A stretch of 64,000 nt of DNA from Helopsaltes ochotensis (GCA_013400155.1 VXBM01000097.1:805947-869946), one strand, 5' to 3'; positions 40,331 to 53,212 are shown, counted from the first letter of the stretch. The notes: generated from the letters alone by a model not told the origin. Program-made: numbers and translations.

Positions 40331-43190
40331 AAGTAGAATATTACCCCCATAGGATAAGTGGACAAAAGTAGCCTGCTCTTAGATTTCACTCAGTCATCCA
40401 GAGCTCCCATTCTCCAAATGACAATAATTTCCTGCATTTCAGTTCCTTCTTCGTTTGGATGATCAGCCAGGTTACAGTGAACACTTCAATGGCTCTGCTA
40501 CTTCAAATAGTCAAGTATCCTTTTAATCTTAATAAAGTTGCTAAAATGCCTGCTAAATTTTTCATCGGCGCTTTTTATACATGGCAATGTTCTGGGAGAG
40601 TTGGTGCCAAGGTATTAAAATATCTGCAATCTTCATATACAAGGATGTTGGCTAGTAGCCAGCACCAGGAATTTTGAATTACAAGTATGTGATTAGATTG
40701 TGATGGATCTAAAACGTCAGTGAAAGGAGATAACATTAACTACAAAAGGTGGGAGGCAGCATGGTCTATTTATTTATCTGTATATCGTAAAATAATTCCT
40801 GTGTCCTCCTTTCTGAAGTCAGAAATTTGTTATTTATATGTGAAAAGCCATGACACCAAGGGATATACCTCCTAATTCTGGCCACAAGCTTATTTGCTTT
40901 GTTGTTGGTGCTTTTGTTTTTTAATTATACGGAACTTATCAATGGTTCTCATCAAGAAGTTCTTCCACCATACAGTCACCATGTGAGGTGACTCCCCTGT
41001 TCCTTCCTATGCCTCATTTCATGGGAAAGAAAAAGTATATAATCTCTGAGAGAACTGGATGTTTGCCACCTGCTTTCACTGGGATTCACTGGGACTGCTG
41101 AACTTGCACAACACACAAATTTGTGTTTGAGGACATGGCAGAAGAACAAGCTGGGGAACAAGGGAAAGGGAAGAGAAAGAAATAATCCTTGAAAATATGA
41201 CTAGATGTAATCCATACAGTACTTCAGAGCTTTAAAAGTGACAATGTAAAGAATTAGAGGAGCTTTATGAAGAGGTCATGAGCCTCTTCAAATTTCTGCT
41301 AATTAAATATGCTTGGTCTTGTGCTTGCTTTTCCAAATTGGTCCACTTGAATTCTTAAAAATGCAGAGTTTTTGTTATTTATATAACATGACCCAGGCCA
41401 AACCTCTTCTATTCCTAATCTTAGTACTTTTTTAAGCTCAACAAAAAAAAATAAGGTTCCATGTTTATATTCTCTCCTCATGCCAGATCTAAGGTTCCAT
41501 TTGTGCAGTTTGCAACAGTAAAGTCTCAGGAAGACTTGTTATCAAATTCAGTACCAAAGTTCTGGATCTTAAGCAGCTCTGACAACAGAAGGATTCAATT
41601 TCCAGTGTAACTTTGAGATATGTGGGATCAGAAGGGAATTTAGAATCCACTGCCTGATCTGTATGATAACTTCATACAACACCAGGGCCAATTCTTTCCA
41701 TATTGTTTTCAGCTGATTCTGGTTTATGTGAGCACACCAGAAGTGTTTAAAAGATCTATCCACGTTCAGCCAGGCTTTACACCTTTTCTACAAGGAAACA
41801 CTTGAGGAGGTTCATCATGTTGAGGGCTAGAGCAGTGTGCCACTGACATGGTATTTTAGCTGGGAAGTTGGGTCCTACCGGCTGTGCAATTTTCTCTGGT
41901 CAAGGGACTGGCAGGTGGTGACCCCATTACACAGCATGCTTTTTTTGGGAAGGAAGCTTGTATTCTCCCAAAAGCACAAAAGGAGCAGGATGCCGGATAG
42001 AGGGAAGCGAGAATTTCCATTTTATCCCAAGACAGAGGAAGAAAATGAAAGGAGCTGCCTCCCTCTAGCCCATGTCTATGCTGAGGAACCAGGCGATCAG
42101 CTGGAAGATCAGACCTACCACACTGGACCTTCCATTGAACCTCAGGATTTCTCCCTGCAGTGCTCTGTGATGGCCATCAGAGTAAAACTGCTTAATTACA
42201 TCATCTGTACAAATTCCATTCATATTTTTCATACCGTAAGGTATCAGTCTGTTCCGTGCCAGAATTAGCACATTTCCATTACCCTCCCTCAGCAATTTGG
42301 CCTGTTTATGGCAAGAACAGACCACTGTCGCTCAATGTGAGATAACAGATTGTGCAGAGTATTCAAGACGAGGCATTAGCAAATAGCTTATATAATAAAA
42401 GCCCTTTTCAGAGCTTTTCCAATCTTTGTCTCTCCTAATACAAAAGAATAACTTAACTGCATGGTTTCAAGGCATGACGTGACCATCTCAGTGATTCATT
42501 TATTTTCTTTCCTACAAAGTTAGATCTTTAACCTGATCAGTGAGGTAAATGATTGCTGCATTTAGCACAAATTCCCTAGATTAATTCATTGCTCCCATTC
42601 TAATTAACTTAATGTTTGTGTGCATTGAATTGCATTCTCACCTGCCTGTCTAGTCCCATAAATGAGTCTTCTTTGATTGCACTGGGGTTTTTTTTACTCA
42701 AACCCATAAACAAGTCTGGAAATCCTTCATCCATAGTAATTTTTTTCAGTTTAAAGGTTAACATATAGTCTGGTTGTTGAGTTTTTTGTTCCCCAAAGAA
42801 ACCAATCACTGTCCATAATAAGTTAAACTCTTCCTATAGCATTTTTCATTCACATATATAAATGAAAAAAAAATCACAAATAAATATCCCATCTATAAGG
42901 ATAATAAAGAAATATCAAATAATAACAGAATTCTGGATTAGATAACATCAACCTTATGAAATTTTCTTGTGCTTCAAGGTAGCAGAATATTAAAAATCTC
43001 AAGTCGGATAAACATAATGGTCTAAAGTCCTTCCAAGGCTCCAAAGTGATCCCTGATGCCCACTTAGCTGGTGGTGATGATGACCTGGTTTTCAGAGGTG
43101 CTGACTACATTCAGCTTCCATTGACTTTAGCCACTGTTGTGCATGTTCAGCACTTCTAAAATATCAGATTTCTGAAAACTAGGTCTGCCC

Positions 43191-43200
43191 TTTTTTTTTT

Positions 43201-43263
<63 letters not shown>

Positions 43264-43276
43264 TTTTGTTTTTTTT
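43191..43276 (+). repeat. Very long T tract (A tract on the NRXN1 strand)
   Basis: About 86 bases are almost entirely T, broken only by G at 43201, 43263 and 43268. The central uninterrupted run is about 61 T. On the transcribed NRXN1 strand this is a poly-A run inside the intron. CR1 elements do not leave poly-A tails, so this is not a normal CR1 end. The stated length of such a homopolymer is sensitive to sequencing and assembly error. The only long open frames across it encode poly-Phe or poly-Lys and are not genes. Confidence 0.95.
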
Positions 43277-46209
43277 CTCTTCCTGGATGTGAATAATTCA
43301 ATTTTAAACTCATTATTGTTTCATGAATATACAAGCCACCACTGGCCTTCCCAAAGCTTTGCTTTCCACAGGCTTGCATATAATAATAAGGAATTCTGGA
43401 TTTGAATGATGATTATTAGAAGAAATTATATTACAGAAATATTATTTTTTAAATATTATTAAACTCTTCCTGGGAAAATTTATTAGCTCCAATACAAACC
43501 ACTAAAATCAAAGGTATTTTTATCATCAATCTCACTGAAAGTACATTCAGCTCTCTAGGAATTGATCCAAACACAACCAAGTCAATAAAAATCAATCGAC
43601 TTTCCATTAGACATAAAGCCCAAGACAAGTAAAGTATACAAAAGAGAATAACAAATGCATTTATCATAAAATATTGCAGTTCTTTTCCTGGTACACTCAA
43701 ACACAGAATTCTGATCCTTACTTGAGTTTTTCTTCTTCTGCTCACTTGAGGGAAGGTCATTATACTTAAATAAGTTAAAAGTTAATAAGTTAAAACTATC
43801 CATTTTCATGGATATATACAATAAAGTCTAACAGAGTCAGCTATTGAAAGCTTGGTGTAGCAGAGTACTGCATATGTATAACTAAGAGACAGAGAGAGGG
43901 GAGTAGGAAATAATATTAAGTTTGCTGAAAGTTAAAAAAAATTCAAATAAAAAATGCCAATTCTACAATATATTTTTTAATATATGTAGTCTGTAAATAT
44001 TTGGGACAAAGAGCATGAACTGAGTTTATTCATGATCCAAAACTCTATTTTCTGTAAGATATACAATCTTTCCTCTCCCATGACTGTTCACCTCAGTCAT
44101 TAATTGTAACTTTGAAGGCTTCACAAACATCTTGGAAGTCTAAGGACAATATTGATTAATCCATCATGCTAGAAATGCTATATCTTCACAGTATTTTCAG
44201 GTTAATTGTGTTGTGCCTTGCATATATTGATACCATCTGTTTTAACCATACCATACTTTTTCAGGTAATGTGTTAGCACATCTCTTGAAGTAGTTTTCCA
44301 TGCTTTATCATCATAGTAATAACCTTATTGGTTAGCGTTTCCCCTAAAATATTGTTTCCTAGTGACATGAAATAGAATGAAACAAAAAATATCTACTACA
44401 ATCTACCCTGAGTTTTATTTCTTTTATTTTGATATGTTTTCTATATCCTAAGTGTAGACAGACTGTCACTGTTCTCTCACTGGAATCACAGGGCATTTCC
44501 CCCTGGAGAGGGTTAGGACAACATTCTAAACATGGCCACATCTGCCTTATTCCTTATTTTAGGCCTCTGAATGTTTCCTATCAGAATGATCATCACCACC
44601 TCACATCATTCAGCAGGTCCATACCTGTAAATGAGATTAATTAGTATATTCTCACCTAGCTTGAGTTAGAAGTGCCCAGTTCAGCTAAAGTAGCTCATGT
44701 GCCCTAGGCTGGGTGTCCTCTGTGGAATGCCAAAGCTTTATACTTTTGAATGCTCTGCTGGCCTTATGCTCCATACAAAGTTCTTGTTCTTAACTTCAAA
44801 ATCAGCTATCACCATAAAAAACAGCTGCTTTGTGTTCCGCAAATACTTTGATTTTTCAAACAAATGACACAGACAAAGACACAGAAACTGCTGCTTCTTT
44901 TCATCAGGTATAAAAAACGTAACATTTTGTTATAAAGTCTTTCATTTTAACAATGAAAGATGAAAACGTGGTATAATTTACATATTTTTTATAATGGCTG
45001 AAGTCTGCTGATGGAAGTATGTCCTTCTTCTCAAATAGAGAAAATACCCCTTGTGCAACACAGGAGAATTACAGTTTCCTATGCTACCAGTGTTGACAGA
45101 AAGAGCAATTTAACAGGACTTCTTAGCCCTCTGAGGTGATATTTTTGTCTAACTTCACTTTGTTCCTCACCATAGGAAAGCTGAAAATTTGAGGTAGCAG
45201 CAGCACAGTTCCTGTGAAAGAAAACGACATTCATATTTGTACACTTTTGCTTTCTACTGACGTGAGATAACAGGGTGGGAAGAGAAGAACAGTGGAGGAA
45301 GGAACAGAAATCACTGACAGAATTACCTAAGGGCACTAAAAGTCAGACAAAAAGTTAAGGACAGGAGTGCACATGGTGATTAATTGAACAGTACATGAAA
45401 AGCTGCTGCCTTTTTCCATGTGACATAGAGATGGATGCGGACCATGTCATGAGAAGAAGAAACAGTGGAAGCTTGCAGTAATTATCAGAGCTATCTGTCC
45501 TTCATGTATCCATCAACAGGAGAGGAAGTGGCAGTAGACTTTTAGGTAGCATGTCTATTTCCTCTTGAACTGGATGTCCCAGCAGAGACAACACAGGAGA
45601 CCACTTCCATATGAGAAGTCAAGTGATTGAAATGAAAGCTAATTGCTGCAGCTCTGGATGACTAAAACATTTAAAAATCCCTTTCCTGAAGTACTGTGTT
45701 GCATATGTATCATACACACAAACAGTCCTTTATATTTATGCTGCTACAGTACAGGTGGAGTTTTATAACAATCTATCTTGGAATTTAAAATATTTGCACT
45801 GGAACTCTTAAGCATCTGGAAGTAATGCAGACTACACATTTTTAAAAATGTTTCTCATAACAATGGTTATTTGGAGAGGTTAAATGATTACTTTAACTAA
45901 ATATGTTTCTAACCTAACACCAAAGCTGTGATTCAGATGATCAAGCAGCAATTTTTAAAATCAGAATTTGTTACAAGCTTGATTTTATTATTAGGTTTAC
46001 GTTGTTTTAAATAAACAGAATAATAAAGAGGGCAAGCACACACTGAAATACCATAATCTAACTTGTAATTTCCTCTATCATTTCTAGAATGAAGAAGGTT
46101 AACAGCAAGCTACCTCAAAGCTCTCAAGCACCCTCCCAAACATGCTAGTGAGGGCTATAATCTAATTTTTTTTAAAAAGCAATAGTTCCAGTGCAATTCT
46201 TTTTGCCAC

Positions 46210-46298
46210 CACAAGCAGGTGAGTTATCCATGCACAGTGCATCTCAAGGTACACAGGCACTTTTCCCTCATGCATATTCATGGCACAAGCAGGTGAGT
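46210..46298 (+). repeat. 15-base direct repeat spaced 74 bases apart
   Basis: CACAAGCAGGTGAGT occurs at 46210-46224 and again at 46284-46298. Between the copies lies ATGCACAGTGCAT, a short palindrome. The copies include a GT that could act as a plus-strand donor, but no exon context supports this. It may be a decayed tandem duplication. Confidence 0.75.
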
Positions 46299-48590
46299 GG
46301 GTACATGCAAAAGAACATGCAAAATTAAACACTTTCCTCCTTCTAGTTTCATTGCCTTCCATTATCCATAGCATGTTTCTGGTTGTTTAGTAGGTAAAAC
46401 ATTCCTAGTGGCATCTCAACATTGATGAAAAAGGAAGTTCAGAATGACAAACCCTTCCTACTGTTTTTATTACTGCTGGTTTAACACAGAAGCTGCCAAT
46501 ATGAAAACATTTAGATCAAATTAACTATTTTTCAAATATAACACATACATAGACCTTCTTGTTACTATGTTCTCTTCATTTTTGTAACTGTGATATCTCA
46601 CAATATCTTTCTGAACTAAAATGGATGCCAGGTAAAATTCTCAGAAGTATCTGCCACTCAACTGACTTTAATGAGATATATGGTCTTTGGTATCACAAGA
46701 GCTTTTGAAAATACTGCCTTTCAACTTCCCTTTGAATACTATCCTTATTTGAATTAGATTCCGGGAAATTATATCCCAGTATTTTTCCAAGCTTTATCTA
46801 TCACTGACAACCCTTATAGAAATCCTTGCCAAATGTCTTAGGATTTCAGGTCAATCCCTCAGTGTCTCCACTCTAGGGACAGACTATACTGGAGCTGCTC
46901 TCAGAAGGTCAAACCTCCTTCCAGTGAAATTTCACACAGTTACCATTTGCTCTGAAGCAGAACAGGCTTCAGGGAGATTCCCAAAGTCCCTTGCAAAGGC
47001 AGAAGGGGGAGGCCAATATCACCTCACAGAGCAGGATGATAAAAGGCTTTGCTGCTTCACAGAAATTTTAAAAGAACCATTAAAGTATAACTTATCATTT
47101 TCCACATCCCTATTAATCTGGTACTGTTTCTGACCATAGAAAACTCTCAATTATTCTTTTATTTTACCATCTTTTGCTACAGCATGGATATAAGGAAGTT
47201 ATTTGAGAAAGAAAAAAAAGATCAAAAACTGCAAACATTTATGAGCAAGCAATATTTTTTGATCTCAAACTCATAATCAATGAATATAATGTTTGCTTTA
47301 AAATAGAAATATCGTGGCTAGATGGAAGAGCAAACAAATACGATAGTTTTGATAAACTTCAGGTATAGAAAAATTGCAAGGAAAATATCCCTTTGTATGC
47401 TAATGAACAAGGAAAAAAATGTAACAAGAAAGTAACTCTGTTGACCACAGAGGGTAGATTTGCTCTGAGATCGCAAATAGAGGTAAATTATAACAAGGCA
47501 CCTGGTGTTTGCAAAGCAAATATTTAAATTCTATCTAGCAACACAATACTTGCCTTGAAATATGTAGACTCTCAGTTTTTCTGGCACCTGGGAGAAGTTG
47601 CTTGGTTCACATTTTTAAACTAAGTTGACACAACACCAACCAACTATTTTGTACATGCAATTCAATATAAGATAAGGGTATAGACAACCTCTGAACTTTA
47701 TTTAAGGTTTTCTTTCTTTATTTACTCAAGCCATTAAATAAATAAAAAAATCACCTTTGTGCACAATGTAAGAGAGCCTTTGCAGAAAAATAGGAGTCTG
47801 GGAAGATAGAATACCATAATTCCATCTAATTTTGAAAATGATCACTGCTGAATGTTTTCTGAGGGTAAAAGTGTAATTGGTTATAGATCAATAAGTAATT
47901 TCATTCAAAAGGAACTCAACTGTTCCAGAAAGTAGAGACGTTCTCAAATAAAAATCAAACTATCACATTAACAAAGTTCAGACTAATCTAAACAACAAAA
48001 TTTTATACTGCTCCAGTTATGTTTTTCTCAATTGATCATTTATTTACGACGCCATAAAACTCCAGATGCTTTCAATTTTGATTGCGAGTTCCTGACTTTA
48101 AGGCAGCTGAAATCATTTTTTGAGACTTCCTAGCCTGACAGTCTTTCTTTCTGCTTAAAATTTACCATCACAACAGAATGATGAAATCAGAGGACAAATT
48201 CTAATATTAACAATAAGCACAGTCAGCTGTGATACACTGTGATTCCACCGTTAAGATTCCAGATTAAATACCACAGGATAAACATACCTTCCTCTGACAC
48301 TGATAAATTCTGTTCCATGTAATTACACTGTAATAAACTTCTCTATCTGTACAGGTGTCCCAGTATGATTTTTAATTGAAAAGCCATGAAAAGTAGCACT
48401 GAAGAAAAGGAAAGGCATCTCGAGTATGTCTGAGACCCTGTACATCATATGCAATAAACCAATACCATTTAGTTCGCTATTGACCCCAAAAGGTTCATTA
48501 ACTTCCATAATCACATTCAGACAAAATAAATTTCAACCCCACAAACGCAAGAACAACCGAGGAAAGAAGAAATCTCACACCCTTGGTGCT

Positions 48591-48599
48591 GATACTTAC
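48591..48599 (-). other. NRXN1: Splice donor of the NRXN1 exon
   Basis: On the minus strand the exon ends CTGCATATC and is followed by GTAAGTATC, a full match to the donor consensus at +1 to +6. Translation past this point stays open for a while but no longer resembles a neurexin, where HQGKIGV would be expected. The exon therefore ends here. Confidence 0.93.
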
Positions 48600-48781
48600 G
48601 ATATGCAGCTCTAAATAATCCCCAAGGCCAGTAGAACTGTCCACTCGCACCAGCACAGCCTCTTTTTGCACAGTGCTAAAGCCTATTGCCAGTCTGTCTG
48701 CTCGAGTGCTCGGCCGGTCGTTGGGAGGCCACGTGTATGTGATTTGTCCACCACCTTTGCTAAAGATATACGTCGTCCCCG
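48600..48781 (-). CDS. NRXN1: Neurexin-1 internal coding exon, first part of the LNS6 (laminin-G) domain shared by alpha and beta forms
   Basis: Neurexins are presynaptic single-pass membrane adhesion proteins. Their last LNS domain binds neuroligins, LRRTMs and cerebellins across the synaptic cleft. Read on the minus strand, the 182-base exon has two bases completing a split codon (probably Ala) and then 60 open codons beginning GTTYIFSKGGGQ and ending GLGDYLELHI. The stretch ADRLAIGFSTVQKEAVLVRV is the NRXN1 version; NRXN2 and NRXN3 differ at several of these positions as I remember them. The Asp in GLGDY (residue 54) is, by my count, a calcium ligand of the beta-1 LNS domain, and it is intact. 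The exon is flanked by AG and GTAAGT. It enters in phase 1 and leaves in phase 0, so skipping it would shift the frame. It is rich in CpG compared with its surroundings. Compared with the mammalian protein I recall, Thr replaces Lys in ITYTW and Thr replaces Ser in DSSTG. The gene call is firm; the paralogue call is strong. Confidence 0.95.
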
Positions 48782-48805
48782 CTGTTAAAAAACAAAAGAA
48801 ATAAA
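48782..48805 (-). other. NRXN1: Splice acceptor and polypyrimidine tract of the NRXN1 exon
   Basis: On the minus strand the bases before the exon form a T-rich tract interrupted by single A, C and G bases and ending TTTTTTAACAG. This is a strong acceptor. A CTGAT sequence near 48809-48815 is a possible branch point. The AG at 48782-48783 sets the 5' edge of the exon and leaves the reading frame matching neurexin from the first full codon. Confidence 0.9.
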
Positions 48806-49868
48806 CATAATCAGCCCACTCTCACCGGTGCAAACCCGCGTGGAAATCATATGCCCTACAAAAATCAGGTTCTCATGTAGTAAATGGATTCATAGAGGGT
48901 ATTTCAATGTGAAGAGGTCTTTATCTCTAAAAATTATGCAGCAAGTGAGATATTAGTGGGTTTTATATTGTGCAATCAGCACTGAATATAACTTAATTGC
49001 AGAGGAAACTACTTGAAATACCATAGCTCTGATTCAGAAATGCATATCTATTTGGAAGAGTTCTTAAGCTTATGCTTGATGAACGTATTTCTGAGATGTG
49101 TAGAGCAAGGGTATGTTAAACCAAGTGCTTTCCTCAACTGGACCTATGTGGAGATATCAAGAAATTCCAGTTGCCTCATGGCTGGTGAAAAAAATGCAGC
49201 TACTTGTTTACACAATGAAAATGATACATGATGGTGGCCAGCAGAGCAAGATGTTAACAAATACATTCAGATAAGACTTTTACAGATCTGAGGTTTATCA
49301 TCTTGTGACAGATGGGAATAACAAGTGGAAACATACTTTACTTGTCATGTCAGGACAAAGAGATTAGTCTACCATCTGAGTAAGCAATGGCTTATTTGCA
49401 TAATGCTCAATGTACACCTTTTAAAAGTGGAAATCTTTACACATTATATCCAGGGTGCACTTACAAAATCTATAATCTGTTTCAAACAAATGTTCTAATC
49501 CAAAACCACTTAGCACTCAGGTGCTCAACTTCATCGCCAGCATATTTCCTCAGAACTAAAATAGCAGCATATCCGGACGTTTTCCATTTAAAACTTGCAT
49601 CTTAACAACAGTGTAGAGCAGGAAAATTGTGCATGCATTTGATCTTTCATTGTAAAAGTCACTACAAGCTGTCTACTCCTTTTCCATGAGATCAGGTCAA
49701 AGCTTAGGGACATAGGTTAATGTACTGTAAATACAGAAGTCTAGTTTTACTATCTGTCCTAAACTGTCTCAGTGTGGCTACTCTCAATTTTATTGCATTT
49801 TATTTATTTTTATTACATTTTCATCTATTTTATTAAAAAGCTAATGATAGGAAAAGTGGGAATATTTT

Positions 49869-50104
49869 TAAACTAAAAGAGAAGAAATTTAGGTTATACC
49901 ATGAAAAAACTCTTTACTCAGAGGGTAGTGAGGCACTGGAACAGGTTGTCAAGAGAAGTTTTGGAAACCCCATCCCTGGAAGGCCAGGTTGGGTGGGGCC
50001 TTGAGAAGCCTGAACTAGAGAATAACATCCTTGCTTATGGCAGGGGGATGGAACTAGATAATCTTTAATGTCCCTTCCAAGCCAAAACATTCCATAATTC
50101 CATG
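49869..50104 (+). mobile_element. CR1 LINE, 3'-terminal fragment
   Basis: The stretch follows the 3' end of avian CR1 through several characteristic phrases: CTCAGAGGGTAGTGAGGCAC, TGGAACAGGTTG, CCCATCCCTGGAAGGCCAGG, GGGGCCTTGAG, GGCAGGGGGATGGAACTAGA, and a final CCCTTCCAAGCC. It ends in the short terminal repeat ATTCCATAATTCCAT, a CR1-type 8-base tail. It is 5'-truncated, as most CR1 copies are, and encodes no protein here. It lies antisense to NRXN1, about 1.1 kb before the exon acceptor. Divergence from the consensus I remember is moderate, so it is not a very young insertion. Confidence 0.93.
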
Positions 50105-53100
50105 AAAAGTATTCAGTTTATTTCCCCCAATGCTCTCACTCCATATTTTCCAAGTCCATGTAAGGAGACAGTGTATAACAACATAATTGTAATTTTATTA
50201 CTTTCTTTCAAGGTTGAAAATGCTGTTAGCATATAAAGGAATCTAAAATCCCTTGAACATGTGGATTTTTAAAGCCAAAGCCAAGAAGAACTGTACAGTT
50301 ACACAACTTTTTCAACTCCTAGATGTCCCAAAATCTTACTCTACTGCTGAGCAAGACTGCTTTGTGTCAGTTGTAATGCAAAAAGGACACTTGGTCTTTC
50401 TGAAAAGATCCCATAAATTTATTTCTAACATCCTTTTTCTTTATGGAATTACATGCCTATTAATTAGGGCTTTTTTCCAGTGCCATCAATTTGTAATAAT
50501 TTATGCACAGTGCATACCACTAATATCACTGTCAATCTCATTTTATGTTAATACACCTGTGGGATAGTTTCATTGTGCTTCAAATGGATCTGCTGGTTTT
50601 TCTCTTGATGCCAAAGTAACAACCAGCATGTGTTTCAGGAGAGTTTTTCAACTTCAGCAAAGAAAAAGAAAATAGCAAGTCTGCTATTTAATATCTCTCT
50701 TACACTTTAAGTGAAATCAGGTTTTATCTTTATTATAGAGAGTTTTGCAAGAGTAGTAAAGATTGGTGCTGTGACAGGGATTGGTAACAGACATGGGCAA
50801 AAGGTGTCTGGTTTAGGAATGTGTGACAAAACCCACCTACTCCTGCTCTCCCACCCTTGCTTTCCTCCTAGGCAGAGGTCTGAAATGTACAACAATCTGC
50901 TGTGCGTCATTAATCTCCAGCTACAATACAGCCCGAAACAAAGACACATTAGACAGGTAATGTCACTGCTGATGGCCCCCAAGTTCTCCTCTTTGCTGCT
51001 ACTGTTGACTTCAAATCTCCAACTGATGAGTTGGGACCTTCATGGAGTTTATGTCGCTGTGCTGTCTGGAGTGAAAGGATTTGTTCTGTGTTGATGAAAA
51101 ATTGAGGGCTTGATCCAAAGCTCATTAAAATCAGTGACAGCCTTTCTGTTGACTTCATAAAACATTGTGTCAGGGCATGAATGAGGTTCTTATAAGTAAC
51201 AAAAATGAGAAGGCTAAGAAAAAGAACTCATTACACCTCAATGTCACGATGGAGCTGTTAGAATCGTCCCTAAGATTTAAGTGGCAGTGCATAATTCTCC
51301 TTTTCTTGGTTGTAACAGATGTGTTTATCCAATATAGAAGTCAAAGAAAAAGCCTGCCAAGCATGGTGGAGTCATACTGAACACAATAGCCCAGAAGTAA
51401 GTCTTCAGATCTGAACAATGAGAGGCTCTGCTCTTCTTACTCAGAGTGAATCTTTGCTGCATTTTTTTGTTAAATACTGCCCTTCAAATCAACCAGGGAA
51501 GAGCAATTCATTCCACACTGCTGCCGCATTGAAAGCAAGGTCAATGCCAGTGGAGCTGGATAAATCTAGCTGTAAATCTTAAACTACACAGAATAAACAT
51601 CAAAGTTAAGAAAAGTATCCCTTATCCACGAGAACATGTGGCTTATGGGTTTTTATGAGAAAGCTTTCCCTCCTTTATAACTGCCCATTTTGTAGCTCTT
51701 CGAAGTAACTGTGTGTCTGGTAAAAGACTAATTAATCCATGCTGGTGAATACAGATCTGCTTCTGTCTGAGCTGTACGGGGAGTCACGTTCTTCAAATTT
51801 CCTGTATTAATTATGAAAAAAATGGGTCGGAAGCCATTTGAGACTAGATCCTCTGGTGTTTATATTTCAAGAAAGACAAATATAATAATGTAAAATTTAT
51901 TACTCTGGGATTGATCTAAGCTTATAGCCCAACCTCCCATTAACTATTAAAAGCTAGGAACTGAGCAGTAGTTGGAAACAACCCTCCCTACTACCAGCTT
52001 TGGATAAGATAAGAAACAACAGAGGAAGCCTAATTCACTTGCTTCATAAAGCTTTTTATGCTCTCTGACAAACCTCATAATGTCTCTGCCACTCTTTCAG
52101 AACATTGTCACGAAACCCCAGCCATCTCCCTTAGCTTGTGGCACTGTGTTGTTTGGGGTTTATCATCTCCAGAGAATTGAAAGCAGGGGAATTGTAATGT
52201 CAAGAATAGCAATGCCATCAGCACAGTACTTGTAAGCAGGCAACTTTGTAATATGCCAGTTGTATTTCTCAGCCACAGAATTTACTGCATAATTCTTTAT
52301 GCTCCCATGCATCCACACAATGTTTAGGAAAAATGTCCACACAGCTCTTTGAAATTCTTACCCATTGAAAGCATGGTTCCCATTGTAACAAAATGCCAGT
52401 GGTCAAGATACAGTGATGTTTTTTAATGGCCTGGGTCTCTGAAGTCCTACTTGTTTGCAAGATTCATCTTTATGAAATAGTGCATTCATTTCAGCACAGT
52501 CTGGCAGCAATTCAAGGACATCTGCTTACCTCTACAGTATTAAGCAGATAAATATTTTGTTTATAACCCATTCACTGTATTTATTATTGTTTATGACTGC
52601 AAAGCTTTTCAATATTTATGGCTCTGAAGTCACATTTGATATAGCTTAATAGTTTGCTCAAATCAACAGCTTTCTGCCTCCCTCATGTTCATTCTAATTT
52701 TGAATTTAAGGTATATTGCACTGAAGGTTAACGTACATAATTTCATTTATCCCATATAATGTAAGTAGCATAATGTTTATTTTCAACATTCACATCAGGT
52801 TTCAGGTTCTGATGAAGTGAGTGCAATGGTTTGATTGAGCTCTGGACCCTCACGAACTATGATTCCATCACACTCTGTGACTGAAATCTGAAGACTGAAG
52901 CCTGTAGAGTTCAGTAATGAAAACTATTAGGTGCACTTTCATTAACAGAAAAGCTTCTTTTAACTATTATTAAAAATATGAAGGGTAAGGACTGCTAGTA
53001 ACAAAAAATTACCCAATAATGTAATTTTCTTCTTTCTGTATTTTATCAGTACTTCATTCTGGGCTACAGTGTGAACCCTCTTATTTCCATCTGTAAGTAA

Positions 53101-53189
53101 TTACTTGCATTGATAAACCTGATGAATCCAGTGAGACTATTTGTGAAGGCTACTATTAATTACCAAGAATGAAGAATTTACAACATGAA

Positions 53190-53212
53190 AACATATATAT
53201 ATACACACATAC
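53190..53212 (+). repeat. Short AT/AC alternating simple repeat
   Basis: ACATATATATATACACACAT alternates purine and pyrimidine for about 20 bases and continues ACATG. It is a short degenerate microsatellite. Confidence 0.8.

Larger units (their letters stand above)
1..48590 (-). other. NRXN1: Long NRXN1 intron downstream of the LNS6 exon (3' end not reached)
   Basis: This is AT-rich, CpG-poor sequence with no recognisable coding exon. I looked on the minus strand for the expected next pieces of LNS6: the segment starting HQGKIGVKFNVG, the segment ending ERYPAG, and the 30-residue splice-site-4 insert. I found none of them. The repeats inside the intron are listed separately. Scattered open frames of 60-150 codons occur on both strands with no family resemblance and no clear splice sites. 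The intron must be at least 48.6 kb long, which fits the very long introns of neurexin genes. Confidence 0.8.

Noticed and set aside
41837..42268. 143-codon plus-strand frame
   Set aside because: No recognisable domain. The length is within chance expectation for the somewhat GC-richer local sequence.
43010..43056. Possible decayed CR1 tail (GGTCTAAAGTCCTTCCAAGG)
   Set aside because: Only about 20 bases resemble the CR1 end, and there is no tail repeat or upstream match.
43179..43405. Open frames with poly-Lys or poly-Phe
   Set aside because: They are translations of the long T/A homopolymer.
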